Shown: positions 32,787 through 40,688 of the stretch, one piece after another | How the letters are laid out: every line of letters begins with the position of its first letter | How positions within the stretch are numbered: position 1 is the first letter of the stretch | From: a virus | Direction: 5' to 3' (one strand) | IMG/VR virus record: IMGVR_UViG_3300031456_000004 | Coordinates: 1-49,322 of that record | DNA length: 49,322 nucleotides | Notes under the pieces: model-generated | The model's database searches: none | What the model was told of the DNA's origin: nothing | The model's input: only the letters and a program-made list of their open reading frames with translations | Translations under genes and position numbers: made by a program

Positions 32787-33103
32787 TCGTCCTCCAAGAT
32801 GCCGTCGATGATGCCGACGGGCAAGACTTTGATGTTCGGCTCTGGCTCGGAGACCGCGGGTTTGCAAAGCACGTCCCACGTATCCAGCGAGATTGGCGCG
32901 CCAGAGTTCATGAGACGGTGGATGATGTAGGAGAGCTCAGCGATTGCTTCCTCGGTTCCGCCGAAGCGGACTTCGAGTGTGGCCTTGCGAAGTCTCGACT
33001 GGCGCACATTGCCTCCGTTCAACCCCCAGATCCGATCGGAGTCGTAAAAGCCGGGGTCGACGCGTGCCGTGCTGATGCTCTCGATGAAGACGGGAAGCTT
33101 CAC
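32783..33103 (-). CDS. Hypothetical protein (106 aa)
   Basis: GTG start overlapping the previous stop. Begins MKLPVFIESISTARVDPGFYD; an alpha/beta protein with a helix around GGTEEAIAELSYIIHRLM and an acidic end (IIDGILEDE). No family recognised. Member of the coupled leftward chain. Confidence 0.55.
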   Translation of the reverse strand: MKLPVFIESISTARVDPGFYDSDRIWGLNGGNVRQSRLRKATLEVRFGGTEEAIAELSYIIHRLMNSGAPISLDTWDVLCKPAVSEPEPNIKVLPVGIIDGILEDE

Positions 33104-33549
33104 GTGATCACCACACCTTCATGCAAGAGGATGCCCGACTCCCGAGCGAGCTCACGTACGGCTTTGCTCACCGCGTTGAGGATCCCTGGTTGGTGCGCGC
33201 CGGCGGGGAGGGGCGTTGCCGCCACGGGCGTGCCCTTCTGCGAGGCTTTCTTCCAGGCCAGGTGCTTGGCCTTGGTGGCGGCCTTGCGCGCGAGGGACTC
33301 GGCCTGGCGCCGGTCGTGACGGTTGCCGTACCGCGCTGCCGTCTTGAGCCGGAGCTCTGACTTGAGTTGCTTGACGCTTTGATACCCGGCCGCCTCCCGA
33401 CCTGCGACGAGCGCGGCATGGTCCTCGGCCGACGCTACGATCTCGCGCACGTCCGTCTCCGCGGGTGGCGCGGCGCCCGTGGTCCACACGGTCTTTACGA
33501 TCTCTTTGACTTCGGCAACGATCTCTTCGGGTGTCTGGTCTTCGTTCAT
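33100..33549 (-). CDS. Basic hypothetical protein (149 aa)
   Basis: MNEDQTPEEIVAEVKEIVK, an acidic helical first third, then a highly basic middle (RYGNRHDRRQAESLARKA, KAKHLAWKKASQKG) and a helical end. The RYGNR.DRR.AE motif is common in short phage basic proteins and suggests nucleic-acid binding. Start 33549 overlaps a short membrane-peptide gene upstream by ATGA. Confidence 0.6.
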   Translation of the reverse strand: MNEDQTPEEIVAEVKEIVKTVWTTGAAPPAETDVREIVASAEDHAALVAGREAAGYQSVKQLKSELRLKTAARYGNRHDRRQAESLARKAATKAKHLAWKKASQKGTPVAATPLPAGAHQPGILNAVSKAVRELARESGILLHEGVVIT

Positions 33550-33647
33550 GTTTTCGATCCTCTGTAGAAAGACAGTATCATGTACAGGAGCCACATGCCC
33601 CATATACCGCACGTGCCGATGAACAATCCGGCCCACATGTAAATCAC
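33546..33647 (-). CDS. Very small membrane peptide (33 aa)
   Basis: GTG start overlapping the upstream stop (GTGA), stop overlapping the downstream start (ATGA). Almost the whole peptide is one transmembrane helix (IYMWAGLFIGTCGIWGMWL) with a basic tail. The double overlap is the main support. Function unknown. Confidence 0.55.
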   Translation of the reverse strand: MIYMWAGLFIGTCGIWGMWLLYMILSFYRGSKT

Positions 33648-33829
33648 GGTGTCCCGATCTCCCAGAACCATCCGAATTCAGGGAACGTAATGTTCAATGT
33701 GGCTTTGCGTTTTGCAACCTTGGCGGCGTATTCCAGGCAGTCTTTCTGAGCCACATCGGTACTTCGCCAGCGGTTCATGCCCCCGGAGTAGGAACTGATG
33801 CACATGCGAATTCTTCGTCGACCGTTCAC
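33644..33829 (-). CDS. Basic hypothetical protein (61 aa)
   Basis: GTG at 33829 overlaps the upstream stop as GTGA; an ATG eight codons later (33805) is the alternative start. Arg-rich N-terminus, then KDCLEYAAKVAKRKATL and a hydrophobic aromatic end. No family recognised. Confidence 0.5.
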   Translation of the reverse strand: MNGRRRIRMCISSYSGGMNRWRSTDVAQKDCLEYAAKVAKRKATLNITFPEFGWFWEIGTP

Positions 33830-33993
33830 GGCTTCACCGCATGTTCTTCGACGCAGCAATGATCTCGATCGCAGTGCGTGCAAGCGGGTGTCGTCGCGGC
33901 CTTGTCGTCCGCGGCTTTACGGTCAGCGTAGACACCGACGATTCCCCAATCCTCACACCGGTTGCATCCGTAGACGACGATGTAGGCGATCAT
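33826..33993 (-). CDS. Small Cys/His-rich protein (55 aa)
   Basis: MIAYIVVYGCNRCEDWGIVGVY followed by ACTHCDRDHCCVEEH. Two CxxC-type pairs with extra His suggest one zinc site. It overlaps both neighbours by ATGA and GTGA. Function unknown. Confidence 0.6.
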   Translation of the reverse strand: MIAYIVVYGCNRCEDWGIVGVYADRKAADDKAATTPACTHCDRDHCCVEEHAVKP

Positions 33994-34994
33994 CGTCGTG
34001 CCTCGAAGCAATCGAAGCAGAGACCCATCGAGGTCTCGGACTCGGCGTGCTTGGATTGGTTGCCGCACTTGGCGCAGTGCTGCGCGGTCGACGTGCGCCC
34101 GCTCTCTGCGATTGAGAACCTCGCTTGGATGTCGACCCTTCCGATGTCCGCCCAGAGCTTGATCGGCTGGCCCGCGATCGAGGCGTCGAGCTCCGCTTTC
34201 GTGACGAACTGGAACGCCGCGCCGTTCATGTGGACGGGTCCGACCGCGCGCACGCCCGCGGGTTTGGTCCGTAGGATGGCGTCGATGATCTCGGAGCGCG
34301 AGGCGTGGAAGACCTCATCCTGCCGGACGAGGATGTGGATCTTGCCTGCGGCGGTGTCCTCGACGATGTCACACCAGAGCACGTTGTCGATGGCCGTGAC
34401 CGCGTCGATGATACCTTGTTTGGTACCAGCGCTGGCGACGAGTCCCGCGACGGTCGTGTGTCCAGGCGCCGAGTCGGAACGGAAGACCGGGATGCCTGCG
34501 ATGGTCATGAAGGGGTATTCGAACTCGCCCCAACCGTATCCCGTTCCGCCTCCGCCGTCACTCCAGTCTATCGCGCAGCCTTGGCTAGAGTGGACGACGT
34601 GGGTGATGACCCCCTTCCGCCCGTCTAGTTTGCGTTTGACGGACATACCTATCGTCGGGATGGTCTGGCCGACGGCCAGTGGTTTCGGCGCAGGACTCGT
34701 GACCTGCTGCGCGAGGATGCTCGAAGGTAGGAGCCCTTGCTTCCGCAGAGAATCGGCGAGCTCGAGATCCCTCGCAGCGAGATACTCGGCGTGCATGATC
34801 TGCAGCGGGGGCTTGACGTACGGGATAGTCGCCCTCGGCATGACCCAACGGTGCTCGCCGAACGTGACCTCGGGCAGCCGTGGCGTCGCGAGCTGGATCG
34901 TTCTCGGCTTCGGCGAGTTGGCACGCCACCATTCCGAGAACCCTGGCCCGACCAATGCGTCGACCTCTGCGTCCTTCGCTTCTCGTATCTTCAT
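33990..34994 (-). CDS. Hypothetical protein with C-terminal zinc finger (334 aa)
   Basis: The largest protein of this chain. It begins MKIREAKDAEVDALVGPG. A middle part (IIDAVTAIDNVLWCDIVED, then a segment with SEIIDAILRTKPAGVRAVGPV) faintly recalls the fold of baseplate J internal domains, and the C-terminus has CAKCGNQSKH...CFDC, a zinc finger. ATG 34994 gives a TGATG overlap; GTG 34997 would give GTGA. I cannot assign a function. Confidence 0.55.
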   Translation of the reverse strand: MKIREAKDAEVDALVGPGFSEWWRANSPKPRTIQLATPRLPEVTFGEHRWVMPRATIPYVKPPLQIMHAEYLAARDLELADSLRKQGLLPSSILAQQVTSPAPKPLAVGQTIPTIGMSVKRKLDGRKGVITHVVHSSQGCAIDWSDGGGGTGYGWGEFEYPFMTIAGIPVFRSDSAPGHTTVAGLVASAGTKQGIIDAVTAIDNVLWCDIVEDTAAGKIHILVRQDEVFHASRSEIIDAILRTKPAGVRAVGPVHMNGAAFQFVTKAELDASIAGQPIKLWADIGRVDIQARFSIAESGRTSTAQHCAKCGNQSKHAESETSMGLCFDCFEARR

Positions 34995-35320
34995 CACTTA
35001 CCTTCCTTTTTCCAGTGTGGTCGAATCTGCGTCTCGTAGTACCACTTGCGAGCGGCGTTGTCGCGACAATCGTCGGCGTTCATGTGAGGGTCCCACCCTT
35101 GGATGTGAACAAGAGGGCGCTCGCCCGGCCGACACTGGACGACTCGGATGCCGTTCAACGTCACGGCCGGCAACGGCCGCTGCTCCCAGACGTAATAGGG
35201 ATCGGTGCCCCAGCGTTGCGCTGGCATGACCACCTTGAGGTCGAAGACCTTCACGGTGCCGTCGGTGCAGTGCATGGTCAGGACGGTGCCTGCTTGGTTG
35301 TATTCGATCTTGTCGGTCAC
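34994..35320 (-). CDS. Hypothetical protein (108 aa)
   Basis: GTG start overlapping the previous stop. A beta-rich protein (AGTVLTMHCTDGTVKVFDLK, RPLPAVTLNGIRVVQCRPG) with a basic aromatic end (YYETQIRPHWKKEGK). No family recognised. Member of the coupled chain. Confidence 0.55.
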   Translation of the reverse strand: MTDKIEYNQAGTVLTMHCTDGTVKVFDLKVVMPAQRWGTDPYYVWEQRPLPAVTLNGIRVVQCRPGERPLVHIQGWDPHMNADDCRDNAARKWYYETQIRPHWKKEGK

Positions 35321-35511
35321 GGTCGCCACTCCCACTTGAACCCGTCGACCACGATGTGTGCCGAGTTCACGTACCCTATGTCGTCTATCTGGCTTTGAGC
35401 GAATCGCAAGCATCTCTCAGCGGCGAGGCCGGAGAGTTCGAACGTTGCCTTGATGTGCCCGGAATTCCCCGCGCGTGTTTCGATTCGCAGCACTGCATGC
35501 TTGGGGATCAT
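35317..35511 (-). CDS. Hypothetical protein (64 aa)
   Basis: MIPKHAVLRIETRAGNSGH, then an alternating beta/helix pattern (IKATFELSGLAAERCLRF) and an aromatic end. No family recognised. Overlaps both neighbours by ATGA or GTGA. Confidence 0.55.
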   Translation of the reverse strand: MIPKHAVLRIETRAGNSGHIKATFELSGLAAERCLRFAQSQIDDIGYVNSAHIVVDGFKWEWRP

Positions 35512-35705
35512 TTCTTGCTCCGGAAGTCGAGGCGGGGGCGAAGGCCGCTGGCAGAAGGCCGGGCGGTTTGCAGGACAGCGAGGGCGCACACACCGTCGCG
35601 GACATAGGTCCACATCTTGCGGTTACTGTCCCACCACCGTGGCCTGATGCGTAGCGTGAGGAGGTACGCCCGAAGGCGGGTGCGTTCCCTGTACCAGCGA
35701 ATCAT
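35508..35705 (-). CDS. Basic small protein, first gene of the chain (65 aa)
   Basis: Very Arg-rich (MIRWYRERTRLRAYLLTLRI). Its ATG lies seven bases after the -10 box of a strong promoter, so it is probably translated from a leaderless message and starts the 13-gene leftward chain down to the Dam gene. The basic charge suggests nucleic-acid or ribosome contact. Function unknown. Confidence 0.6.
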   Translation of the reverse strand: MIRWYRERTRLRAYLLTLRIRPRWWDSNRKMWTYVRDGVCALAVLQTARPSASGLRPRLDFRSKK

Positions 35706-35712
35706 ATCCCAG

Positions 35713-35740
35713 AAACTAACCCGCCCTCGAGACCTGTCAA
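35713..35740 (-). promoter_or_regulatory. Leaderless sigma70 promoter of the Dam chain
   Basis: Minus strand: TTGACA, 16 bases, TAGTTT, seven bases, ATG 35705. The terminase TGA stop lies inside TTGACA. The spacer holds CTCGAG and the block CTGGGATATG is shared exactly with the promoter at 14432-14459. Confidence 0.8.
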
Positions 35741-37188
35741 GCGTCTGGCTTGTACAATCCCGCGCGCTCGGCGCCAGCCATCATCGACGCGTAGGAGGAG
35801 CTCCTACTGTAGAGGTGATTCAACGCCTGAGCTCCGCTGTCCACCTGGTCATCGTGCGCACCGTTGGGGAAGGCGCAAAGCTCGTCCTCATACTCGAGGA
35901 TCCAAGGGCAGAGCTCGGACGTCGGGTGGTAGACGTTGCCCGATTCGTAGAACACCGCCGCGGCTTCGGCGCGCGCGATCTTCGACTCGCCCTTGTCCTT
36001 CACCGGGATCAGCCCCGCCACGTGCTTGCGGAGGATCTGCATGACCGACGGCCCGTTGGCCTTGTCTTCGACGAGGATGCCCCTGGCGCGCTTCCACTTC
36101 ACGCGCATGTCCACGATGCCCTTCGCCGAGCCAAGGACGTTGACGTGCTCCCTGAAGCGATCGAGGAGGTAGTAGTCCGCGCCGACCTTGCCCCACACCG
36201 TGCCGACAACCCAGTCGTTGTGCTCTTGATCCTTGAACGCCATGTCCCAAGACTGGATGATCGAATCGAACTTGACGGGGACGACCGCGTAGGTCTTGAA
36301 CCAGTTGCGTTTGAAGACGTTACCGCCGGCGGGCGACGGGCGCTGTTGGTGTTGGGCCGCGGTGCCTTGCGCCCGCAACGTGAGCTCGCGCGCGTTGATC
36401 TCCGCCAGGGGGAAGCGCTCGGGGAAGAACAGCTCGCCCTCCACGGTGCGCGGGTCTCGACCGAACGCGGTCACGCACGGGTTCTCGGCCTCGTACCGCA
36501 TCGGCAAACGCAGATGCACCCAGCCTTCGTGCTTCTCTTCCTTCAGGATGTACCCGACGAGGTCGTCCTCGTGCAGCCGCTGCATGATGATGCACTTCCG
36601 CACCGTCCGCGGATCGCCGCGGGTCGACAACGCCTGGCGCCACCATTCGACCGCCTGCTCGAGGTTCTTCATCGAGAGGTCCTGCGCTTTGGTGGGGTCA
36701 TCGATGAGGAGCATGTCGGGGTGGAACCCTGTGCCCTTGCCTTCGACCGACGTCGAGAACCTAAAGCCTCCCTTACTGTTCGTGAAGTACCGCGACGCCG
36801 GCTTCTTCGGCAGCGTGAACTCGCCGCCCCATCGATCCGTGAACCACTGCGACTTGACGATCTTCAGCATATGATCGGCGTCGCGCAGCGTCAGCCCGAG
36901 ATCAAACGAAGCGACGAGCGAGGAGAACCCCGGGTTCTGGATCCAACACCAAGCCGGGAAGAACACCGATGCGAGCATCGACTTCGTTCCACCCGGCGGT
37001 ATGTTGATGATCAGACGCCGTGTCTCCCCGCGGTACAGCGCTTCGAGGTGCGCACACACGAGGACGAGGTGCCAGTTGTCTACGAACGGTTTGGTGTTGA
37101 CGACGCCCCACGCCATCTTGACGAAGCGGTACAGCGAACGCTTGCCAAGCTCGCGCTCGGTCGATATGCGAATCTGTTCGGGGGTCAC
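35737..37188 (-). CDS. terL: Large terminase subunit
   Basis: 483 aa packaging ATPase-nuclease. Walker A NIPPGGTKSML (residues 62-72), Walker B MLLIDDP (159-165), and nuclease acidic motifs QSWDMAFK, VEDKANG and AHDDQVDS. The GTG start overlaps the stop of the sigma factor gene (GTGA). It lies more than 8 kb from the small terminase and portal, on the early-type leftward strand, and is translated together with the sigma factor. Confidence 0.9.
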   Translation of the reverse strand: MTPEQIRISTERELGKRSLYRFVKMAWGVVNTKPFVDNWHLVLVCAHLEALYRGETRRLIINIPPGGTKSMLASVFFPAWCWIQNPGFSSLVASFDLGLTLRDADHMLKIVKSQWFTDRWGGEFTLPKKPASRYFTNSKGGFRFSTSVEGKGTGFHPDMLLIDDPTKAQDLSMKNLEQAVEWWRQALSTRGDPRTVRKCIIMQRLHEDDLVGYILKEEKHEGWVHLRLPMRYEAENPCVTAFGRDPRTVEGELFFPERFPLAEINARELTLRAQGTAAQHQQRPSPAGGNVFKRNWFKTYAVVPVKFDSIIQSWDMAFKDQEHNDWVVGTVWGKVGADYYLLDRFREHVNVLGSAKGIVDMRVKWKRARGILVEDKANGPSVMQILRKHVAGLIPVKDKGESKIARAEAAAVFYESGNVYHPTSELCPWILEYEDELCAFPNGAHDDQVDSGAQALNHLYSRSSSYASMMAGAERAGLYKPDA

Positions 37189-37979
37189 GGGATCAGCAGG
37201 TCGCGGAGCTTGGCGACGATGCGCTCGTACTCGAGTTGGTCCGCTGGCTCGATGTGCTTGGCCTTCCGCACGTGGCGCCGCTCGAGCACGGTGAGTTTCT
37301 TCATCGCGCCAGCGAGCGCGGACAGGCGTTGCTCTTGCTCGTCTGCCTCTTCGATCTCGATCATCTGTTCTTCAGCATCCGGTCGGTCTTGGTGGGAGCT
37401 CTCGGTGCGCGCGAGCCGCGTGAGGAAGTTCTCTGCACCGTCATTCATTCCGAGGGCCCACTTATCCACGACGTCGACGGACTGGACGATCGGCGGGTAG
37501 CGCCAGCGCTCGAGCTGCGCTTCGGATACACCGAGCTCCTCGGCCGTGGCGTCGCGCCCGTGCTCAGCGCGTATGCGGTCCTGGCGCCGGAGTAGGTGCT
37601 GCGGGATGGTGCTCATGCGGCGTTGGTTGACGCACGGGACCTTGTCGAGGTACGTGTCGAGGAAGTGCCAGATCCAACCCCGAGTCGGTGTTGCGAAGAC
37701 GGTGCCGCGAGTCGGGTCGTACCGGTCCAGGGAATAGAGCAGCGCCTCGACCGCGACTTGGTTGTAGTCTTCGAGGGCGTCGGTGTTGCGCTCCAGCTCC
37801 TTCTTCCTGGCGAAGCGGTCGACTTCCCCGAGCATGAGCTGGCGGAACTGGTGGACGATCGTGTTGCGGATCTCGAGCGCGCGCGGCGAGCGCTTGTCGG
37901 TCAGCTTGGCGTACTCCCGGAAGAGCTCCCAATCCTGGACGTCCGGCGCCGGCGGTAGTCTTGCTTTTCGTTTGGTCAT
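37185..37979 (-). CDS. Phage-encoded sigma70-family factor with degenerate region 4
   Basis: 264 aa. Region 2 is clear at about residues 70-108: ALEDYNQVAVEALLYSLDRY, then DPTRGTVFATPTRGWIWHF, aligning with the core- and -10-binding helices of RpoD. Region 3 follows (STIPQHLLRRQDRIRAEHGR, DATAEELGVSEAQLERW). The C-terminal 45 residues begin like region 4 (ALAGAMKKLTVLERRHVRK) but lack the second helix-turn-helix of region 4.2, so -35 recognition may be absent. It is the natural candidate reader of the nine late motifs. ATG overlaps the phosphoesterase stop. Confidence 0.75.
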   Translation of the reverse strand: MTKRKARLPPAPDVQDWELFREYAKLTDKRSPRALEIRNTIVHQFRQLMLGEVDRFARKKELERNTDALEDYNQVAVEALLYSLDRYDPTRGTVFATPTRGWIWHFLDTYLDKVPCVNQRRMSTIPQHLLRRQDRIRAEHGRDATAEELGVSEAQLERWRYPPIVQSVDVVDKWALGMNDGAENFLTRLARTESSHQDRPDAEEQMIEIEEADEQEQRLSALAGAMKKLTVLERRHVRKAKHIEPADQLEYERIVAKLRDLLIP

Positions 37980-38926
37980 GGTACACGGGCGTACGAGAAC
38001 GCCTTAGGTGAGTCTTGCGCCACGGGGTACAGCTTGGCGGAGAATTCGGAAGCGCGGCCCTTGCGGTCGAGCGTAAAGGAGATTATGCTTCCTCCTACAT
38101 CCCATGGCCGAGATATCCTGTTTGCAAACTCCGAACGCTTCAATTGGAACGTGCCGCCCGACGCGCAGAAAACGTCCTCTGGGTGAGCATGACACATCGC
38201 GAAATGGTGAAGATGTCCGGACAGAAGCAAGTCGCAAGGCTCTTGAAGCGTCTCAGCCCGAGCGTTCAACATGCGGCGAATTGCGTTGGGCGTGGAGGCG
38301 GCTCCCATTGGGTGCCACATGTGAGTCCGAGCGCCGTGGAGAATGGCGTTACCTGCGCATGTTCCCGCGTGGTGCCAATCGATACCCGCGGCCCGCATGC
38401 GCTCCTCAATCACCCGTCCGAAGTCTAGACCTCCAGCCGCCGACGTATACCCATCATGATTCCCGCTTATTGAGGCTACCTGGAAGGGCGGCAACTTGCG
38501 CCATGTGGACACGAGCTCTTCGCACTGTTCGTCGCCCCCGGTGAAGCGCTGGTCTGGCACGAGGAGGGGCTTGACGCCGTCGGTCCAGTCCCCCGTGCCG
38601 GCCACCGTGCGGCAGCCGAGCTTCCAGGCCATCTGCCCGAAGCGGATGAGGCCGCGCGCGTGGAAGTGTTTGGAGCCTGCGTGCGTGTCCGTGATGTGCG
38701 CGATGTGGTGCCGGCCGGGCTTGGTGTCGCCGAGGACGACGAGCGGGCCCGGGCCGATGCTCACGCGGCTGGTGACGAACTGGCCGTTGTACTGGACCGC
38801 GAACCCTTGGCGCACGCCCGAGGCGATGGCTGCGCGGAGCTCCTTCTCGGAGCACACGAGCTTGCAGCAGAGCCACGTGATGGTGCGGGGAATACGACTG
38901 CAATGTCGAACGATCTCGTGAATCAT
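37976..38926 (-). CDS. Calcineurin-like metallophosphoesterase
   Basis: 316 aa. Metal-binding motifs in order: HITDTHAG (DxH), GTGDWTDG (GDxxD), ISGNHDGY (GNHD) and LSGHLHHF (GHLH). About 90 N-terminal residues resemble a small winged-helix or binding domain. Substrate unknown: nucleic acid ends or nucleotides are usual. The start at 38926 overlaps the previous stop by ATGA. A CTACATCCCATG sequence antisense to this gene is coincidental. Confidence 0.8.
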   Translation of the reverse strand: MIHEIVRHCSRIPRTITWLCCKLVCSEKELRAAIASGVRQGFAVQYNGQFVTSRVSIGPGPLVVLGDTKPGRHHIAHITDTHAGSKHFHARGLIRFGQMAWKLGCRTVAGTGDWTDGVKPLLVPDQRFTGGDEQCEELVSTWRKLPPFQVASISGNHDGYTSAAGGLDFGRVIEERMRAAGIDWHHAGTCAGNAILHGARTHMWHPMGAASTPNAIRRMLNARAETLQEPCDLLLSGHLHHFAMCHAHPEDVFCASGGTFQLKRSEFANRISRPWDVGGSIISFTLDRKGRASEFSAKLYPVAQDSPKAFSYARVP

Positions 38927-39489
38927 AGGTCGCACTCGATTCGGATATGAGAGACGATGCTGTCGTAGGTCGAGAAGCGGTAGTAGGGGCGCCGGCTCGG
39001 GAGGCGGGGGTCTTGGTTCCACGGACGATCAATGAGGACGGCCTCGGTCCCGCGGGTGTCTCCCCACTGGTTCACCGTGATGAGCTTGTCTTCGATCAGG
39101 AAGTCGCCGTCGAACATGTGCTTGTATTCGCCGGGCACCGACATCATCGGCAGACCGAAGTGTCGCAAGAGCCATTGCTGGCGTTCGTAGGGCCAGGTCT
39201 TCGACGACTGGTACGGGGCGGTGAGAGCCAGGACGGTGCCGATCGTCTTGAGCTCTTCGACGAACTCCTTGGCGCCGGGGTACCACTGCATGGCGGTGGC
39301 GATGCCCTCTTGCTGCAGTGCCTCGTTCAGGTACTTGGACTCCGCCGGCGCGAGCGTCTCGCGCAGATCCCAGTGGGTGAAGTCTGCCTCGGTGTAGTGC
39401 GTCGCGAAGCGGCGATTGAGGATCGGACAGATCATGCCGACGAAGTCTCCAATGCAGCCGTCGACGTCCAGGAGTATAACGGGTTTCAT
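38923..39489 (-). CDS. HAD-family 5'-nucleotidase-like protein
   Basis: 188 aa. Begins MKPVILLDVDGCIGDF, the DxDG motif of HAD phosphatases (Asp 8 and 10), with later LTAP and FLIEDKLITV (motif III/IV region). Similar phage proteins dephosphorylate deoxynucleotides. With the adjacent phosphoesterase and the dATP/dGTP diphosphohydrolase it points to nucleotide-pool management. Overlaps both neighbours by ATGA. Confidence 0.75.
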   Translation of the reverse strand: MKPVILLDVDGCIGDFVGMICPILNRRFATHYTEADFTHWDLRETLAPAESKYLNEALQQEGIATAMQWYPGAKEFVEELKTIGTVLALTAPYQSSKTWPYERQQWLLRHFGLPMMSVPGEYKHMFDGDFLIEDKLITVNQWGDTRGTEAVLIDRPWNQDPRLPSRRPYYRFSTYDSIVSHIRIECDL

Positions 39490-39803
39490 AGGGAGTCCTT
39501 GTGGAGCACGATGTGTTGGACGATGGTCTCTTCGACCGTCTCGTAGTTCTTGATCTTCATGATGTCTCGGAGCACGTGGCAGAGACCGGAGTGGTAAATG
39601 ATGCAGTGCACGACCTCGTGGTCGATCGTCGATTCGATCGCCGCGGGCGAGGCGCCAACGCGCACGAAGATCTTCCCGTCCCACGGACGGCAGCATCCGG
39701 CGTTGAGGTCGTCGCCGTCTTTCAGCTCGGGGACTTCTTCTGGCGTGGCGAGGAAGACTTCGTGCACGATGCCGCAGACGACGCGGTCAGGTAGGCGCTT
39801 CAT
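39486..39803 (-). CDS. Small HExxH metallopeptidase-like protein
   Basis: 105 aa. IDHEVVHCIIYHSG carries HExxH with a further His three residues later, a minimal zinc-protease core, after a beta-rich N-terminus (RVVCGIVHEVFLATPEE). The protein is short for an active protease but resembles minigluzincin-sized phage proteins. Role unknown; overlaps both neighbours by ATGA. Confidence 0.55.
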   Translation of the reverse strand: MKRLPDRVVCGIVHEVFLATPEEVPELKDGDDLNAGCCRPWDGKIFVRVGASPAAIESTIDHEVVHCIIYHSGLCHVLRDIMKIKNYETVEETIVQHIVLHKDSL

Positions 39804-40117
39804 TCGCAGGCCTCAAAGCCGACAACGCCCTCGGCGCGAAGCTCCTTGACGACCTTCAGCAGGCGGTGCTCGGCGAGGTTGCGCTCGCGGTCGACCACGA
39901 GGATGCGGTGGACGTTGAAGACCACGAACACGATGTTCAACGCGATGATCGAAAGGTGGCGGCCGCCGTACACGGAGCCCCCGATGGCGAAGCCGAGGCA
40001 CACCAGCTGCACCATGAGCGCGAGGGAGTGCATACCGTAGGACTTACTGTATGACTTGATCAGCGACAGGATGGCACGTGCGTGTCGGATCTTCGCGAGC
40101 TGCAACTCGGGGCTCAC
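39800..40117 (-). CDS. Membrane protein (105 aa)
   Basis: GTG start overlapping the previous stop. A basic amphipathic N-terminus, two adjacent hydrophobic helices (about residues 29-50 and 54-72), then a charged cytosolic-looking helix (RERNLAEHRLLKVVKELRAE). Function unknown. Confidence 0.6.
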   Translation of the reverse strand: MSPELQLAKIRHARAILSLIKSYSKSYGMHSLALMVQLVCLGFAIGGSVYGGRHLSIIALNIVFVVFNVHRILVVDRERNLAEHRLLKVVKELRAEGVVGFEACE

Positions 40118-40644
40118 GTGCAACCGTCCGTGCGCATGGTCTGCGCGAGGGCAAACGTGATGCAACACCACGCGTGGGCGAGGTGCGCTTTCTTGGACAC
40201 CGGGTCCTGCCATTCGCCGGCTCGCCAGGAGTTGATGTGGCGCACGGCCGCGTCGAGGTAGTCGACGGTCGGGATGCCCTGCCAATTGTTGGCGCCGTAG
40301 CCTGTCGTTCCGTCCGGTCGGGGAGCATCGTAGGCGCCGTACATGAGCACGTCCACGCCGAGGCCGACCGCTTCCCACGGAAGCAACCACCATTGCCTTT
40401 TCGCCTGGCTGTCCTTTTGAGCACCCGGCTTTCGCGACAGGACTCCGCGGTGCGTGTCGACGGGTAGGCAGTGGAGGCGAGGGGCGTCGTGTGCCTCTCG
40501 AGCTTTGACCAGGTCGATCGAGGCCTTCAGCTTCTCGATCATCTCCTTGCGCTCGGCTTCGTCATCCGGTAGGCCGAAGCTTTTCTCGAAGTCTACTGCC
40601 GCGGGCATCCGATACTTGGAAAGGTCTATGCCGTCACTGCTCAT
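40114..40644 (-). CDS. DUF5664/MazZ-like dATP/dGTP diphosphohydrolase
   Basis: 176 aa. The body matches the dATP/dGTP diphosphohydrolase N-terminal family (DUF5664): LPWEAVGLGVDVLMYGA, GYGANNWQGIPTVDYLDAAV and an acidic-His end. In 2-aminoadenine phages MazZ makes dGMP for Z synthesis; no PurZ or DatZ is visible here, so a general dNTP-control role is more likely. Its ATG lies six bases after a possible -10 box. It heads the chain down to the large terminase. Confidence 0.7.
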   Translation of the reverse strand: MSSDGIDLSKYRMPAAVDFEKSFGLPDDEAERKEMIEKLKASIDLVKAREAHDAPRLHCLPVDTHRGVLSRKPGAQKDSQAKRQWWLLPWEAVGLGVDVLMYGAYDAPRPDGTTGYGANNWQGIPTVDYLDAAVRHINSWRAGEWQDPVSKKAHLAHAWCCITFALAQTMRTDGCT

Positions 40645-40650
40645 ATCCGG

Positions 40651-40678
40651 ATTGTGGCATGTTGCTACAGAGGCGCAA
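40651..40678 (-). promoter_or_regulatory. Possible weak leaderless promoter for the sigma/terminase chain
   Basis: Minus strand: TTGCGC, 16 bases, CACAAT, six bases, ATG 40644. The geometry equals the other leaderless promoters although the -35 is poor. It may need activation. Confidence 0.45.
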
Positions 40679-40688
40679 GCACAATCGA

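Noticed and set aside
32000-34000. Assembly errors causing many tiny overlapping frames
   Set aside because: The consistent one-to-four-base overlaps, always in the same direction, are better explained by compact coupled genes than by random frameshifts.
35617-37500. 627-codon rightward open frame
   Set aside because: It is antisense to the large terminase and sigma factor, both well supported. Its composition (very rich in Arg and His) is typical of a GC shadow.
38092-38544. CTACATCCC followed directly by ATG and a 146-codon rightward frame
   Set aside because: The motif lacks the leading TG and the four-base spacer, and the frame is antisense to the metallophosphoesterase with all its metal motifs.
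40114-40644. Evidence for a 2-aminoadenine (Z) genome
   Set aside because: Only a MazZ-like protein is seen. PurZ and DatZ are absent from what seems a complete genome.
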